Positions 1-10,451 of a stretch of 64,000 nt of DNA are shown here, piece by piece. The notes under the pieces were generated by a model. That model was given only the letters and a program-made list of their open reading frames with translations, was not told where the DNA came from and searched no databases. The translations under genes and the position numbers were made by a program. Positions within the stretch are counted from its first letter, which is position 1. Each line of letters opens with the position of its first letter. Source of the stretch: Mycolicibacterium diernhoferi (GTDB lineage: Bacteria > Actinomycetota > Actinomycetes > Mycobacteriales > Mycobacteriaceae); NCBI RefSeq assembly GCF_019456655.1, contig NZ_CP080332.1:1116001-1180000 (forward strand), given 5' to 3'.

Positions 1-37
1 GGAAGGTGACCACACGTAACCAGACGAAAGGCATGCG

Positions 38-1298
<1,261 letters not shown>

Positions 1299-1303
1299 TT
1301 TTC

Positions 1304-1326
1304 GGGCCCGGATATCGGCCGGGCCC
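1304..1326 (+). promoter_or_regulatory. Hairpin between nusG and rplK
   Basis: A GC-only stem (GGGCCCG at 1304-1310 pairing with CGGGCCC at 1320-1326) lies between the nusG stop and the rplK ribosome binding site. No T-run follows, so it is not an obvious intrinsic terminator. It could be a processing, stabilising or attenuating structure ahead of the L11 operon. The role is inferred from position only. Confidence 0.35.
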
Positions 1327-1350
1327 ATCGAGAGAAGGAAAAACCACAGC

Positions 1351-1779
1351 ATGGCCCCGAAGAAGAAGGTCGCCGGGCTGATCAAGCTGCAGATCCAGGC
1401 CGGGCAGGCCAACCCCGCCCCGCCGGTCGGTCCTGCACTCGGCCAGCACGGCGTCAACATCATGGAATTCTGCAAGGCGTACAACGCCGCGACCGAGTCG
1501 CAGCGCGGGAACGTCATCCCCGTAGAGATCACCGTCTACGAGGACCGCACCTTCACGTTCGCGCTGAAGACCCCGCCCGCCGCCAAGCTGCTGCTCAAGG
1601 CCGCAGGCGTGCAGAAGGGTTCCGGCACCCCGCACACCACCAAGGTCGCCAAGGTGACCTGGGACCAGGTGCGCGAGATCGCCGAGACCAAGAAGGAAGA
1701 TCTCAACGCCAACGACATCGACGCTGCCGCGAAGATCATCGCCGGCACCGCTCGGTCCATGGGCATCACGGTCGAGTAG
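1351..1779 (+). CDS. rplK: 50S ribosomal protein L11
   Basis: Ribosomal protein of the GTPase-associated centre; binds 23S rRNA with L10 and L7/L12. The 142-residue length is standard. The N-terminal signature [20 protein letters not shown] and the C-terminal rRNA-binding domain (GTARSMGI near the end) are clear. ATG is preceded by GAGAGAAGG. rplA follows after 69 bases, the usual L11-L1 pair. Confidence 0.98.
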   Translation: MAPKKKVAGLIKLQIQAGQANPAPPVGPALGQHGVNIMEFCKAYNAATESQRGNVIPVEITVYEDRTFTFALKTPPAAKLLLKAAGVQKGSGTPHTTKVAKVTWDQVREIAETKKEDLNANDIDAAAKIIAGTARSMGITVE

Positions 1780-1848
1780 TACGACAAAGCAATTCCGTGG
1801 GAGAGCCCGCTTCGGCTCGCAACCACGACCTCTGAAACTGGAGAACAC

Positions 1849-2565
1849 ATGAGCAAGAACAGCAAGGCTTACCGCGAAGCCGCCGCGAAGGTGGATCGCG
1901 ACAATCTCTACACCCCGCTCCAGGCCGCAAAGCTGGCCAAGGAGACCTCGTCGAAGAACCAGGACGCGACCGTCGAGGTGGCGATCCGTCTGGGTGTCGA
2001 CCCCCGCAAGGCAGACCAGATGGTGCGCGGCACCGTCAACCTGCCGCACGGCACCGGTAAGACGGCCCGTGTCGCGGTGTTCGCGGTGGGAGAGAAGGCC
2101 GAGCAGGCTGCCGCTGCAGGCGCCGATATCGTCGGCAGCGATGACCTGATCGAGAAGATCCAGGGCGGGTTCCTGGACTTCGACGCCGCGATCGCGACCC
2201 CCGACCAGATGGCCAAGGTCGGCCGCATTGCGCGCGTGCTGGGCCCGCGCGGTCTGATGCCGAACCCGAAGACCGGCACCGTGACGGCTGACGTCACCAA
2301 GGCGGTCAACGACATCAAGGGCGGCAAGATCAACTTCCGCGTCGACAAGCAGGCCAACCTGCACTTCGTGATCGGCAAGGCCTCCTTCGACGCGACCAAG
2401 CTCGCCGAGAACTACGGCGCCGCCCTCGAAGAGGTGCTGCGGGCCAAGCCGTCGTCCTCGAAGGGCCGCTACCTGAAGAAGGTCGTCGTCTCCACCACCA
2501 CCGGCCCGGGCATCCCGGTCGACCCGGCGGTCACCCGCAACTTTGCGGTGGAGGAGCAGGCGTAA
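1849..2565 (+). CDS. rplA: 50S ribosomal protein L1
   Basis: L1-stalk protein of the large subunit and, in many bacteria, autogenous repressor of its own operon. The 238-residue product contains the L1 signature near residues 120-145 ([20 protein letters not shown]) and the C-terminal [16 protein letters not shown] stretch. It is the last gene of the secE-rplA run and is followed by a strong hairpin terminator. A short direct repeat overlaps its 3' end. Confidence 0.98.
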   Translation: MSKNSKAYREAAAKVDRDNLYTPLQAAKLAKETSSKNQDATVEVAIRLGVDPRKADQMVRGTVNLPHGTGKTARVAVFAVGEKAEQAAAAGADIVGSDDLIEKIQGGFLDFDAAIATPDQMAKVGRIARVLGPRGLMPNPKTGTVTADVTKAVNDIKGGKINFRVDKQANLHFVIGKASFDATKLAENYGAALEEVLRAKPSSSKGRYLKKVVVSTTTGPGIPVDPAVTRNFAVEEQA

Positions 2566-2601
2566 GCCGGATCCGACCGTGAGGTCAGAGGAGCAGGCGT
2601 A
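2551..2601 (+). repeat. 14-bp direct repeat at the rplA stop
   Basis: GAGGAGCAGGCGTA occurs at 2551-2564, containing the last rplA codons and most of the stop codon, and again at 2588-2601, 37 bases downstream. It looks like a small duplication of the gene end. No function is evident. Confidence 0.6.
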
Positions 2602-2624
2602 GTCCTGGTCTTTAGAACCAACAC

Positions 2625-2655
2625 CCGAAACCCCGCCCTTGTGGCGGGGTTTCGG
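2625..2655. terminator. Hairpin terminator after rplA
   Basis: CCGAAACCCCGCC at 2625-2637 pairs perfectly with GGCGGGGTTTCGG at 2643-2655 around a 5-nt loop. It sits between rplA on the plus strand and the convergent endonuclease-fold gene ending at 2660, so it can end transcription from both sides. The T-tract is short, as is common in mycobacteria. Confidence 0.8.
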
Positions 2656-2659
2656 CGTT

Positions 2660-3700
2660 TCAGGGTTCCGTGGGGTCCAGCGGTATGGCGACGGTGGCCA
2701 GCAGCGCGCGGTGATCCGAACCCGGGACGTCGACGGAATGGATGGACTGCACCGCCGAATTGCGGGTCAGTACATGGTCGATGGCGATCACGGGCGGGAT
2801 CCACGGGTGCGGGGAGTAGGTGGGCATGAAGCCGGCCCCGGTCTGGTTGACGGCGTCGCGGTAGCCGGTGGTGAGCAGATCGCGGAACTGCTTCATGTCG
2901 GCGGTGGCATTGAAGTCGCCGGCGATGATCACCGCGGCCGGGCCGGCGGTCTCGGCGTATTCGGTGAATTCGGTCTTTGCAGCGGTGATCCGGCGTTGCC
3001 AGGCGTCGAAAGTGTTGGCACCGGCCGCAAGCGGAGACGTCAGGTGCACGCTGGCCACCAGCGGGTTGTTCTGGACGCCGGGTACGCGCACCCGTGCGGC
3101 GATGAAGTTGTTCCGGTGTGTTGACCGGGGGAGCGCGGTGAGTGGATACCGGCTCCACAGGCCCATGCCTTTGGCGTTGGGCCGGGGTTCCAGGATGGAA
3201 TACGGGAACACCTTGCGGATTCCTGCCTCGCGCAAGCGTGTGACGGCCTCGGCGGTCAGCTCGGAGACGGTGATGACGTCCGCGCTGCGGGTTGCGAGGT
3301 CGACGAAGAACGGCGCGTCCGCGTGACCCTTCTGGAGGTTCGAGGCGAGAACCCGAAGTTCGGTGGTCTCGGGGCCGCCGTCAGACGTGTGGCCCAGATA
3401 GAGCCACGGGATCTGGATCGCCAGGGCTGCCGTGAGCAGGATTGCCGCGGCGGCCGCCAGTACCTTTCTGCGGTAGAGAACCGCGATCACCAGCGCGGCG
3501 AACGATGCCAGGGGAGCGTAGGGCGCGCTGGCTGCGACGATGAGCGCCACCAGATTTGACAGCGACAGGGTCTGTGCGAGCAGCGCTGCTGCGCCGTACA
3601 GCAGCGCAGCAGTCGCCACGAAGGCCGGCAGCCGCGGAGGTCGCAGCCACCGCGATCGCGAGCGGTGGTGCTGGGAACGAGAACTCAGCGAGGACGGCAA
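2660..3700 (-). CDS. Membrane-anchored endonuclease/exonuclease/phosphatase family protein (left copy)
   Basis: Predicted metal-dependent phosphoesterase of the endonuclease/exonuclease/phosphatase (EEP) fold. The first ~110 residues hold about three hydrophobic helices. The C-terminal domain has EEP landmarks: VLASNLQKG, IIAGDFNATAD (metal site), AIDHVLTRN and GSDHRALLATVAI (catalytic Asp-His). The substrate is unknown; phosphodiester headgroups or nucleic acid are possible. The suggested start is TTG at 3700, overlapping the upstream phosphatase gene by 16 bases, so the two are probably translationally coupled. No strong ribosome binding site is visible and a later start is possible. A paralogue lies at 26304-27218 on the far side of the polysaccharide island. 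Confidence 0.8.
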   Translation of the reverse strand: MPSSLSSRSQHHRSRSRWLRPPRLPAFVATAALLYGAAALLAQTLSLSNLVALIVAASAPYAPLASFAALVIAVLYRRKVLAAAAAILLTAALAIQIPWLYLGHTSDGGPETTELRVLASNLQKGHADAPFFVDLATRSADVITVSELTAEAVTRLREAGIRKVFPYSILEPRPNAKGMGLWSRYPLTALPRSTHRNNFIAARVRVPGVQNNPLVASVHLTSPLAAGANTFDAWQRRITAAKTEFTEYAETAGPAAVIIAGDFNATADMKQFRDLLTTGYRDAVNQTGAGFMPTYSPHPWIPPVIAIDHVLTRNSAVQSIHSVDVPGSDHRALLATVAIPLDPTEP

Positions 3701-4233
3701 AGTTCGACGATCGGGGGCAGTAGTGCGGCGATCTGTTCGCCGACGGTGGCGAACACCTCCCGACTCTGGCCGATGGGATCCGGAATGTCCGGAATCTGAT
3801 CTTGAGCCAGGTGAGGCCGCAGATTAGCGAGTTCTGCAACAGAGTGTGCGTGAAGGTCCGTGATCAGGCGTGACGCCTCGGTCAGTGTGAAGGCACGGTG
3901 GAGCCGCTGCGGTGCCAGCTCCAGAACCGCGTCCCGATGCGCACGAGTCATCGTCAGGATGAGATCGGCCCCAGCCGCGATTTTCGCCGTCAGCTGCCTA
4001 GCAGCAAACCCATCGGAATCACCGCCCAGACCGTGCAAAACCTGTTCAGCTTCCGGGTGGACCGGGTGGCCTGTCACCGCCCGCGTGCCGGCGCTCGAGG
4101 TGGTGAACTCGGGGATGCCCTGGGCCGCTGCAAAGGCCGCGGCCAGGCGTTCGGCAGTGGGTGACCGGCAGATGTTCCCGGTGCAGACGAATAAGACGTG
4201 CAGGATGCGCTCCCTCGTGGTGGGCGGGTCCAT
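3685..4233 (-). CDS. Low-molecular-weight protein tyrosine phosphatase (Wzb-like)
   Basis: Phosphatase predicted to remove phosphate from tyrosine kinases or their targets; in polysaccharide loci this is the partner of the BY-kinase. The 182-residue product carries the P-loop CTGNICRS (C-x5-R-S, about residues 17-24) and the general-acid Asp region IPDPIGQS (about 150-157). Residues 1-12 form a short extra N-terminus. It lies just outside the first glycosyl gene of the island, and a BY-kinase gene lies at 20728-22152. The kinase-phosphatase pairing is inferred from this co-location. Confidence 0.88.
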   Translation of the reverse strand: MDPPTTRERILHVLFVCTGNICRSPTAERLAAAFAAAQGIPEFTTSSAGTRAVTGHPVHPEAEQVLHGLGGDSDGFAARQLTAKIAAGADLILTMTRAHRDAVLELAPQRLHRAFTLTEASRLITDLHAHSVAELANLRPHLAQDQIPDIPDPIGQSREVFATVGEQIAALLPPIVELCRPR

Positions 4234-5103
4234 ATCGGTGGTCGGCTGCAGGTCGACTACGGCAGCCTACGGTCCAGTATCCCGTGTTTCCGAGCTGACG
4301 GACGGTACTGGGGCGTCGACCAACCTCGGCGTGATCCTGTGCGGCAAATTTCTGAGTGGACGGATCATCGCTCTACTCGATCCCCGTCCCCGGAATTCAG
4401 CAACGGTACCCCGGTGCCAGATCGAGGACGACGTGTCGCCGATGAATTGACGGTCATGGACAAGTTCGCGGTGCTCATCGTCGACTAGATCCCTCCACGT
4501 CAAGTGTTTGCTGGAGGATGCCCGGGTTGCCCAGGTGGTCTGATGGTTGGTCCTGTCGGCTTCATCTCTGCCGCGCCGAATGAGGTGAGTGTCTTCGTTG
4601 GGACCGTTCCGCGAATTGCTATCCCAGCAAACATCGATGGCTGGGTGTCAGGTACTTCCGTACCGGTTGTCGAAGGCGGAGTGGTGCATGTCGAACGATT
4701 GGAGGACGTCACGGTGAAAGGCGCTCTACCAGGATATTTGACCGCCGCAGCGATTCCATGACGACGTTTCTGGGTTAACTCTGGGAAAAATCCAGTTCCT
4801 GGCTGTCCAAGAGGTAAACATCCGACTAACATCCAGCTCAATGTATATTCACTCGTGCGGCTGGCCGACTGCCGTGGAAGATCCAGCGTGGTCAGCTGGC
4901 GGCGTACGAGCGAAGTGCTTTGGCAAAGTGATGACGCATAGCGACAGGGGACTGATGCGTATGACGACCGACCGAGGGCTCGCGTTGGCCGGCGTATGGG
5001 GGGCGATTGGCGATGCGAGCCGGATGCGGTTCGTAAATGGGATAACCAATTTGCCAGCTGACGAGGCCGTAAATAATAGCCTATTCGGCATGGACGCGCA
5101 GTC
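4234..5103. other. Long intergenic region upstream of the exopolysaccharide genes
   Basis: About 870 bases between the divergent phosphatase and polyprenyl glycosylphosphotransferase genes. Small open frames exist on both strands (for example plus 4504-4761 and minus 4500-5171). They lack recognisable domains, convincing ribosome binding sites or family motifs, and I do not call them. A candidate promoter lies at the right end. The region is less GC-rich than the ribosomal genes and could hold further regulatory sites. Confidence 0.5.
5051..5079 (+). promoter_or_regulatory. Candidate SigA-type promoter for the exopolysaccharide genes
   Basis: TTGCCA at 5051-5056 and TAATAG at 5074-5079 are separated by 17 bases, a good match to a -35/-10 pair. 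Transcription would begin near 5086, giving a leader under 20 nt before the ATG at 5104, where no clear Shine-Dalgarno sequence is seen. Assigned by pattern only. Confidence 0.45.
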
Positions 5104-6645
5104 ATGACGGTCGTAAACCCCAATCCGGCTTCCGTGCACCGCACCGCACCAGGGGGGAAGGCGGACCTCACCGCCGTCGGCCCCGGGGCGCAGGGGATGC
5201 CGGCGCAAGCTCAGCAGGTCGCCGAACTCCTTGTAAAAGGGCCGCTGCCTTACGTCTCCGGTCATGGTGTGCCCGCCGCACAGAGGAGGACTTCACGGAA
5301 CCATGCGGTGCGCAACCGTCTCGGTCGTGTGCGGGCATGGATGGTGGTGCCGGTCGTTGATTTCGTCATGATGATGGTGCCACTCGCGTGGCGTCCCTGG
5401 CAGCCGCTGACGGTCTTGACTATGGCTGTCCTGGGCACACTTCTTCTGTCTGGCGGCACCCGTTACGTAGCCCCGCTACACCTCAGCGTCCTCGACGAGC
5501 TGCCGGCGATCGTGACGCGCCTTCTGGCGACGGTGGCTGCGGTCGCGGCTGTCGTTCTGCATCTGCATGCCAAGCCCCAGGTTCTGGTCTTTCTGGAGAC
5601 CGCGTGTCAGGCCGTGGCGTTGGTGGTTATCGGGCGGGTCGTGACGACACGCCTGTGTGCGTGGGGCCGCCGACGTGGCATTGCCAAGCATCACACCGTG
5701 TTGATCGGTGGCGGGCCCACCGCGAAGGAACTCGCCAGAGTTCTCACGGAGCACCGGGAATACGGATTGGTGCCGGTCGGGTTCGTCGACGACAGTACGT
5801 CCTGCCCCGCGGCGGACCTCCTACCTCGCCTCGGTCGACTCGCAGACTTGGACATGGCACTCATCACCAGTGGCGCCGACACCATTCTGGTCGCCGATGG
5901 CGACTTCGATGAACGGGCACTGATTGACGCGGTGCGCACCAAGGTGGGCATGACGGCGGAACTGCTTGTGGTGCCGCGACTGCACCACTTCCACACGCTG
6001 ACCGGCACGGCCGATCACATCGGGTCGATTCCGATCATGCGTATCCGGAACCCGAATCTCCATGGGCTTGCCCGGATCGGGAAACGGCTCTTCGATATTG
6101 TGTCGGCGGGTGCGGCTCTCATCGTCCTGTCGCCGGTGCTGGCGGTTGCCGCATTGGCTGTCCGGCTGGAGGGCGGACCCGGAGTGATCTTCAGGCAGAA
6201 CAGAGTTGGCCGCGATGGGCGGGAGTTCGAACTACTGAAGTTCCGTTCGATGAGGCCGGCCAACGAGGCCGAGTCACAGACTCAGTGGAATGTCGCTTCC
6301 GACAACCGCGTTGGGCCAGTCGGAAAGTTCCTGCGGCGAACGTCGATCGACGAACTCCCGCAGCTCTGGAATATCTTCCGTGGCGATATGACCGTCGTCG
6401 GGCCCCGGCCTGAGCGCCCACATTTCGTTGAACAGTTCTCGTCGCAGTTTGACAGGTACGCACACCGTCACCGCGTACAGGTGGGGCTGACCGGCTTCGC
6501 TCAGGTCAGCGGACTCAAGGGTGATACGTCGATCGCCGACCGGTGCCGCTATGACAACTTCTACATCGAGAACTGGTCGCTCTGGCTGGATATCAAAATC
6601 ATCATCCGGACCTTCCGCGCGGTCGTGCTCTACCGCGAACGGTGA
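5104..6645 (+). CDS. Polyprenyl glycosylphosphotransferase (initiating transferase, WcaJ/WbaP type)
   Basis: Integral membrane enzyme that transfers a sugar-1-phosphate from a nucleotide sugar to a polyprenyl phosphate carrier, the first committed step of repeat-unit assembly. The 513-residue product has several hydrophobic segments in the first ~190 residues, a Rossmann-like middle (HTVLIGGGPTAKELARVL, about 198-215) and the C-terminal bacterial sugar transferase domain from about 325. Motifs include KRLFDIVSAGAALIVLSPVL, VGRDGREFELLKFRSM, RRTSIDELPQLWNIFRGDM and VGPRPERP. This long architecture is that of the undecaprenyl-phosphate glucose/galactose phosphotransferases. The sugar cannot be read from sequence. 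It begins the plus-strand part of the island. Confidence 0.93.
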   Translation: MTVVNPNPASVHRTAPGGKADLTAVGPGAQGMPAQAQQVAELLVKGPLPYVSGHGVPAAQRRTSRNHAVRNRLGRVRAWMVVPVVDFVMMMVPLAWRPWQPLTVLTMAVLGTLLLSGGTRYVAPLHLSVLDELPAIVTRLLATVAAVAAVVLHLHAKPQVLVFLETACQAVALVVIGRVVTTRLCAWGRRRGIAKHHTVLIGGGPTAKELARVLTEHREYGLVPVGFVDDSTSCPAADLLPRLGRLADLDMALITSGADTILVADGDFDERALIDAVRTKVGMTAELLVVPRLHHFHTLTGTADHIGSIPIMRIRNPNLHGLARIGKRLFDIVSAGAALIVLSPVLAVAALAVRLEGGPGVIFRQNRVGRDGREFELLKFRSMRPANEAESQTQWNVASDNRVGPVGKFLRRTSIDELPQLWNIFRGDMTVVGPRPERPHFVEQFSSQFDRYAHRHRVQVGLTGFAQVSGLKGDTSIADRCRYDNFYIENWSLWLDIKIIIRTFRAVVLYRER

Positions 6646-6786
6646 TCTCAGCCGATGTTGCCAAACAGGGTGTTCCCTCGGCAGGCCAGAACTCTTGAAG
6701 AGTGAGATACGTAGTCACGCTGTGGGACTGGCGGACTACGCGCCGCAAAAGCCGACTAGCTCCGATCGGAAGGGGTAGCGCGTCCG

Positions 6787-7968
6787 ATGCTACTCGAATT
6801 GACTGACCTGCTGACTATCTCGTTGCTGCTGGGGGCTGTGGCGTGTGCTTTGGCGGTGATATACCCATACGCGGTGTATCCGGCTCTTCTTCTGCTCCTG
6901 AGAAAAAGGCCGATCGAGCGCGGTCGTCCCGACGCTGCCGATGGCAGACAGTTCAGCATGCTGTTCTGCGCCTTCAATGAAGCTGAGTCGATGCCTGCAA
7001 AGCTTGCGAACATGCGGGAGCTCAAAGCACGTTATCCGCAGCTGTCGATACATGCTTTCGATGATGGGTCGGACGACGGCACCGCCGACATGATCGAGCG
7101 TGACGCGCCATTCATCTCCCTGGTGAGAGGTGGTGGACGGAACGGAAAAGCCCACGGAATGAAGTTGCTTGCGGCTGCGGCGGACACGGAATACCTGGTC
7201 TTCACTGATGCGAACGTCCTTCTCGATCTTGACGCGCTAGACGCACTTGCAGCGTGTTACGCAGACCCGGCGGTGGGAGGAGTTTGCGGAGCTCTGAAGT
7301 ACCTGGGTGCTGAGGGGTCTGCGACAGCATCGGTGGGAGGAAAGTACTGGCAGCTTGATGAGAAGTTGAAGGATCTGGAGTCGGCAACGGGAAGCGTTAT
7401 GGGAGCGGACGGTTCGATCTTCTCGATCCGAAGGGCGCTCTATCCGCAATTTCCGGACACAGTTCTCGACGACCTCACCGTCTCGATGGAATGTGTGTTC
7501 CGGGGCTACCGTCTGGTGAAGTCGAACGATGTGATCGCCTACGAACGGCTGGTTTCCGCTCGATCCGACGAGTTCGCGAGGAAGATCCGGATTGCTGCGA
7601 GAGCGTTTGGGACTCACCGTTATCTCCGGGAGAAGCGACGTGAGATGTCGCGCGTCGACCGCTTCAAGTATGCCTCGCACAAGACGATTCGATGGTTCGG
7701 TGGCGCTTACTTGATTCTCGGGACAGTTCTGGGGATTGCCGCCGCAGCGATAGTGGCACCGATGTTGGGTCTTGCTCTGCTGTTGGTGCTCGCGCTGCTG
7801 CTGTCGTTGGGCTACCACTCGACCAGAGGGCCGCATTCCGCGGTTACCGAACTCGTGCTTGCGTTGATTGCGACCCTCGTCGGCGTGGTGCGTGCATTGC
7901 GCGGACAGACGATGGTGACGTGGAATCCGGCGAAATCACGTTCTCCGAGTGGGACATCGGCAAGCTGA
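6787..7968 (+). CDS. Family 2 glycosyltransferase, membrane-bound
   Basis: Predicted processive-type or repeat-unit glycosyltransferase acting at the inner face of the membrane. The 393-residue product has an N-terminal membrane helix (about 10-38) and a GT-A domain with FDDGSDDGTAD (about 95-105) and the metal-binding FTDANVLLD. Two C-terminal helices (about 305-370) and a QTMVTW ending follow; the latter resembles the Q-x-x-x-x-W type motif of membrane GT2 enzymes. The start ATG follows an AAGGGG stretch. The gene lies 141 bases after the initiating transferase and is probably cotranscribed. Donor and acceptor are unknown. Confidence 0.88.
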   Translation: MLLELTDLLTISLLLGAVACALAVIYPYAVYPALLLLLRKRPIERGRPDAADGRQFSMLFCAFNEAESMPAKLANMRELKARYPQLSIHAFDDGSDDGTADMIERDAPFISLVRGGGRNGKAHGMKLLAAAADTEYLVFTDANVLLDLDALDALAACYADPAVGGVCGALKYLGAEGSATASVGGKYWQLDEKLKDLESATGSVMGADGSIFSIRRALYPQFPDTVLDDLTVSMECVFRGYRLVKSNDVIAYERLVSARSDEFARKIRIAARAFGTHRYLREKRREMSRVDRFKYASHKTIRWFGGAYLILGTVLGIAAAAIVAPMLGLALLLVLALLLSLGYHSTRGPHSAVTELVLALIATLVGVVRALRGQTMVTWNPAKSRSPSGTSAS

Positions 7969-8056
7969 TTTCAGCGGACGACAACCAGTCTTGCGCGCGA
8001 TCAGGTGGGCATCCCTCCGTGGGGGCAGACCGCCGGCGCCGGGCTCTGCAACCCGT

Positions 8057-9550
8057 TTACCGGCGGATTGACTTCAGGCCCGACCGAAATACCTCCGCAT
8101 AGGCCCGCCGAAGTGGCGGGACGAGCAGTATTACCGCGGCGGTCACCCCGGCCATCACAGATACACCGATTGCAATTTGTCCCCAGGGATTATCGAGTTG
8201 GGCCCAATGCGTTATGGAGAATGCGGCAATTCCCCCCATTGCATTCGCGAAAAGGATCTGCACGGAGCTGCGGAACAGAGGACGCACATCCACACTTGAG
8301 GTGCGAGCGAGAAAAGCGAGAGCGATTGGCCACGCGATTGCATTACCCAGGGCGTAAGCCCAAGCGACCCCCTCTACACTGATAAGAGCGCCACCGATGA
8401 TCAGCGCGATCGTAAGCGGTCGCGAAATCAGGGCCTGTTTGAGGTTGGTGCGTGTGAGGCCTAGAGCCAAGTAGCCCCATAGAATCGGATAGCTCAGCAT
8501 TTGAAATACGCCGGCGATCGAGAGGATTCGGAATAGTTCGGCGGTCGGTAGCCATTCATCGCCGAGAACTATCTCAACCGCGGGCTCTGCGAGTGCGCCA
8601 AGGGCTATTAGCAGGAAAAGCATAGCTGCGAGTAGTGCGGACTGCGCTTTAGCAAGGTAAATATTGAACGTGCGAATATCGGCCTGTACTTTAGACAAGA
8701 CCGGAAGTGCAACTCGCAGCAATGGGCTGGCTATCTGACTAAGCGGCAGGGTGAGTAACTGAAAGGCCCGATTGTAGTAACCAAGAGCAGTGGCACCGAA
8801 TTGTTGACCGATCAAAATAGAGTCAATATTCTTGCTAGAGTAATTAAGAAGTTGGTAGCCGAAAAGATCCAATCCGAACCGGATGAATTTTCTGGTTTCT
8901 TCGCCCCGGTAATACCCACGAGGAAGCCATTTGGAGGTCATGCCGAGCACTGTCATCACAACGGCTGAGTTGATGACGAACTGGAAGACCAAAGCCCAGT
9001 ATCCCCAGCCGGCCAGTCCTCCGATAATTCCGGCGGCGACGCCCGTTGTCAGCCCAGCAAGTTCGGCGACGACGAGTGACGTGAATGCCAGGGATCTCTG
9101 CAGGTTCGCGCGGAACTGCGCAGCGATGCCGTTGAAGAGGAAGGTGACGGCCAGGACCTGCGTGATCGCAACAAGCCGCGGGTCGCCATACAGGGAAGCG
9201 ATGGACCAGGACGCCAGATAGGCTATCCCCCCGATAACCCCCCCTAATAATGTATTAAGCCAAAATAGATTGCTGCGTTGCTTGACCGAAAGATCCGCTG
9301 CTTGGACCGCTGCGGCAGAGAGTCCAAAGTCCCTCAGGATGTCGCCGACGCCAATAATAGCGATGACCATGGCGAGCAGGCCGAAATCTTCGGGCAGGAG
9401 TATGCGCGCCATAACAACGACGCCGATTGACTGCACCAAAATTCGAACGAATTGGCCACCCATGGTTATTGCAGCTCCGCGTGCTGCGCGCTTGCCTAAG
9501 TTCGGCGAAACCACATCTTCGTGGGAACTGGCCCCTGTGTTCCTTCTCAT
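8057..9550 (-). CDS. Oligosaccharide flippase (Wzx/MOP superfamily)
   Basis: Predicted to flip lipid-linked repeat units across the cytoplasmic membrane. The 497-residue product consists almost entirely of about 12-14 hydrophobic segments. The N-terminal region (RAARGAAITMGGQFVRILVQ, then ARILLPEDFGLLAMV) is typical of the WzxC/polysaccharide-export branch. It is transcribed against its neighbours on both sides. Its codon use and base composition are visibly less GC-biased than the housekeeping genes here, consistent with acquisition. Confidence 0.92.
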   Translation of the reverse strand: MRRNTGASSHEDVVSPNLGKRAARGAAITMGGQFVRILVQSIGVVVMARILLPEDFGLLAMVIAIIGVGDILRDFGLSAAAVQAADLSVKQRSNLFWLNTLLGGVIGGIAYLASWSIASLYGDPRLVAITQVLAVTFLFNGIAAQFRANLQRSLAFTSLVVAELAGLTTGVAAGIIGGLAGWGYWALVFQFVINSAVVMTVLGMTSKWLPRGYYRGEETRKFIRFGLDLFGYQLLNYSSKNIDSILIGQQFGATALGYYNRAFQLLTLPLSQIASPLLRVALPVLSKVQADIRTFNIYLAKAQSALLAAMLFLLIALGALAEPAVEIVLGDEWLPTAELFRILSIAGVFQMLSYPILWGYLALGLTRTNLKQALISRPLTIALIIGGALISVEGVAWAYALGNAIAWPIALAFLARTSSVDVRPLFRSSVQILFANAMGGIAAFSITHWAQLDNPWGQIAIGVSVMAGVTAAVILLVPPLRRAYAEVFRSGLKSIRR

Positions 9551-10025
9551 GAAAGGTCGCAGAGCGGTATTGCGATAATTGCGGACGCTGGTACGGAGTT
9601 CGACTCAGTGGCATTATCAGCCTGCGCGGGGTCTATTCTGGCACCGAGTGCTTGACCGTCGGGTTGGAACATCGTCTTACAGTAGCCTTCCCGTGGTTGT
9701 GGTTCCTGTAGCTGCACAGGATCGCGCCTGCCCTGAGGTACCTGAACAACGCGTGTGCTCGGTCGCAATACGGCATATGATGATGTTCACTGCGAGTTAC
9801 AGCCTAATCGCGAATTTTGTGACTGGCGAGCCTCGGCCTGGTACTTCCGCCGAATAACTTGTCTGGAAGGCGCGAACATGGCTGGCTTTGGTGGTGCGAG
9901 GTCGCGTTACATGAAGCAAGATCATGCCCCGCGTACTTTGAGCGGTGACAGCTAGCATGTAAAAAGCGCGATCTCGCAACGGCAGCACTTGGGCGCGGGG
10001 ATAGAGCAGGGAGGAACTAGCGAGA
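9551..10025. other. Divergent intergenic region between flippase and cytidylyltransferase genes
   Basis: About 475 bases that must hold promoters for both directions. No coding sequence is supported. A TAGCAT hexamer at 9953-9958 could be a -10 element for the plus-strand genes, but no good -35 partner lies 16-18 bases upstream, so I leave the promoter unassigned. Confidence 0.4.
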
Positions 10026-10451
10026 ATGATTTTCGGCTACACCACGGGCGTATTTGACATGTTTCATATTGGCCACCTGCGTGTGCTCGAGCGGTCCAAA
10101 GCCCTGTGCGATCAGCTGATCGTCGGCATCACCACCGACGAACTCTCGCGCGAGCGAAAGCAGAAGCTGCCAGTCGTCTCGTTCGAGGAACGGAGACAGA
10201 TCGTCGCGGCCCTTAGGTGCGTCGACATGACGGTGCCACAGACGTCTATGAACAAGCTGCTGGCATGGGAAGCGCTTCGGTTCAACAAGATGTTCGTCGG
10301 CGACGACTGGCGAGGAACAGACGTCTGGAACAACCTGGAGGTTCAATTTGAACCGCTCGGAGTCGAAATCGTCTACCTCCCGTACACGCAATCAACGTCG
10401 AGCACCAAGCTGCGTGATGCGTTGAACGGGTTGCACGGCTCGGATGCGTGA
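10026..10451 (+). CDS. Glycerol-3-phosphate cytidylyltransferase-like protein (TagD family)
   Basis: Predicted nucleotidyltransferase making an activated alcohol phosphate, most likely CDP-glycerol from CTP and glycerol-3-phosphate. The 141-residue product is close to TagD in length. It has the N-terminal GVFDMFHIGH motif (HxGH, about residues 8-17), the KLPVVSFEERRQIVAAL helix and a C-terminal STSSTKLR stretch in the place of the RTEGISTT motif. It overlaps the next gene, a glycerophosphotransferase, by 8 bases, which strongly supports CDP-glycerol as the product. Other alcohol-phosphate substrates remain possible from sequence alone. Confidence 0.87.
   Translation: MIFGYTTGVFDMFHIGHLRVLERSKALCDQLIVGITTDELSRERKQKLPVVSFEERRQIVAALRCVDMTVPQTSMNKLLAWEALRFNKMFVGDDWRGTDVWNNLEVQFEPLGVEIVYLPYTQSTSSTKLRDALNGLHGSDA

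Noticed and set aside
4500..5171. Open minus-strand frame of 223 codons upstream of the polysaccharide genes
   Set aside because: No domain or family motif, composition rich in S, T, R and P as in chance frames, no ribosome binding site, and it covers the likely promoter region.
9755..9955. Short plus-strand frame between flippase and cytidylyltransferase genes
   Set aside because: No conserved features and several equally open frames overlap it; treated as intergenic.
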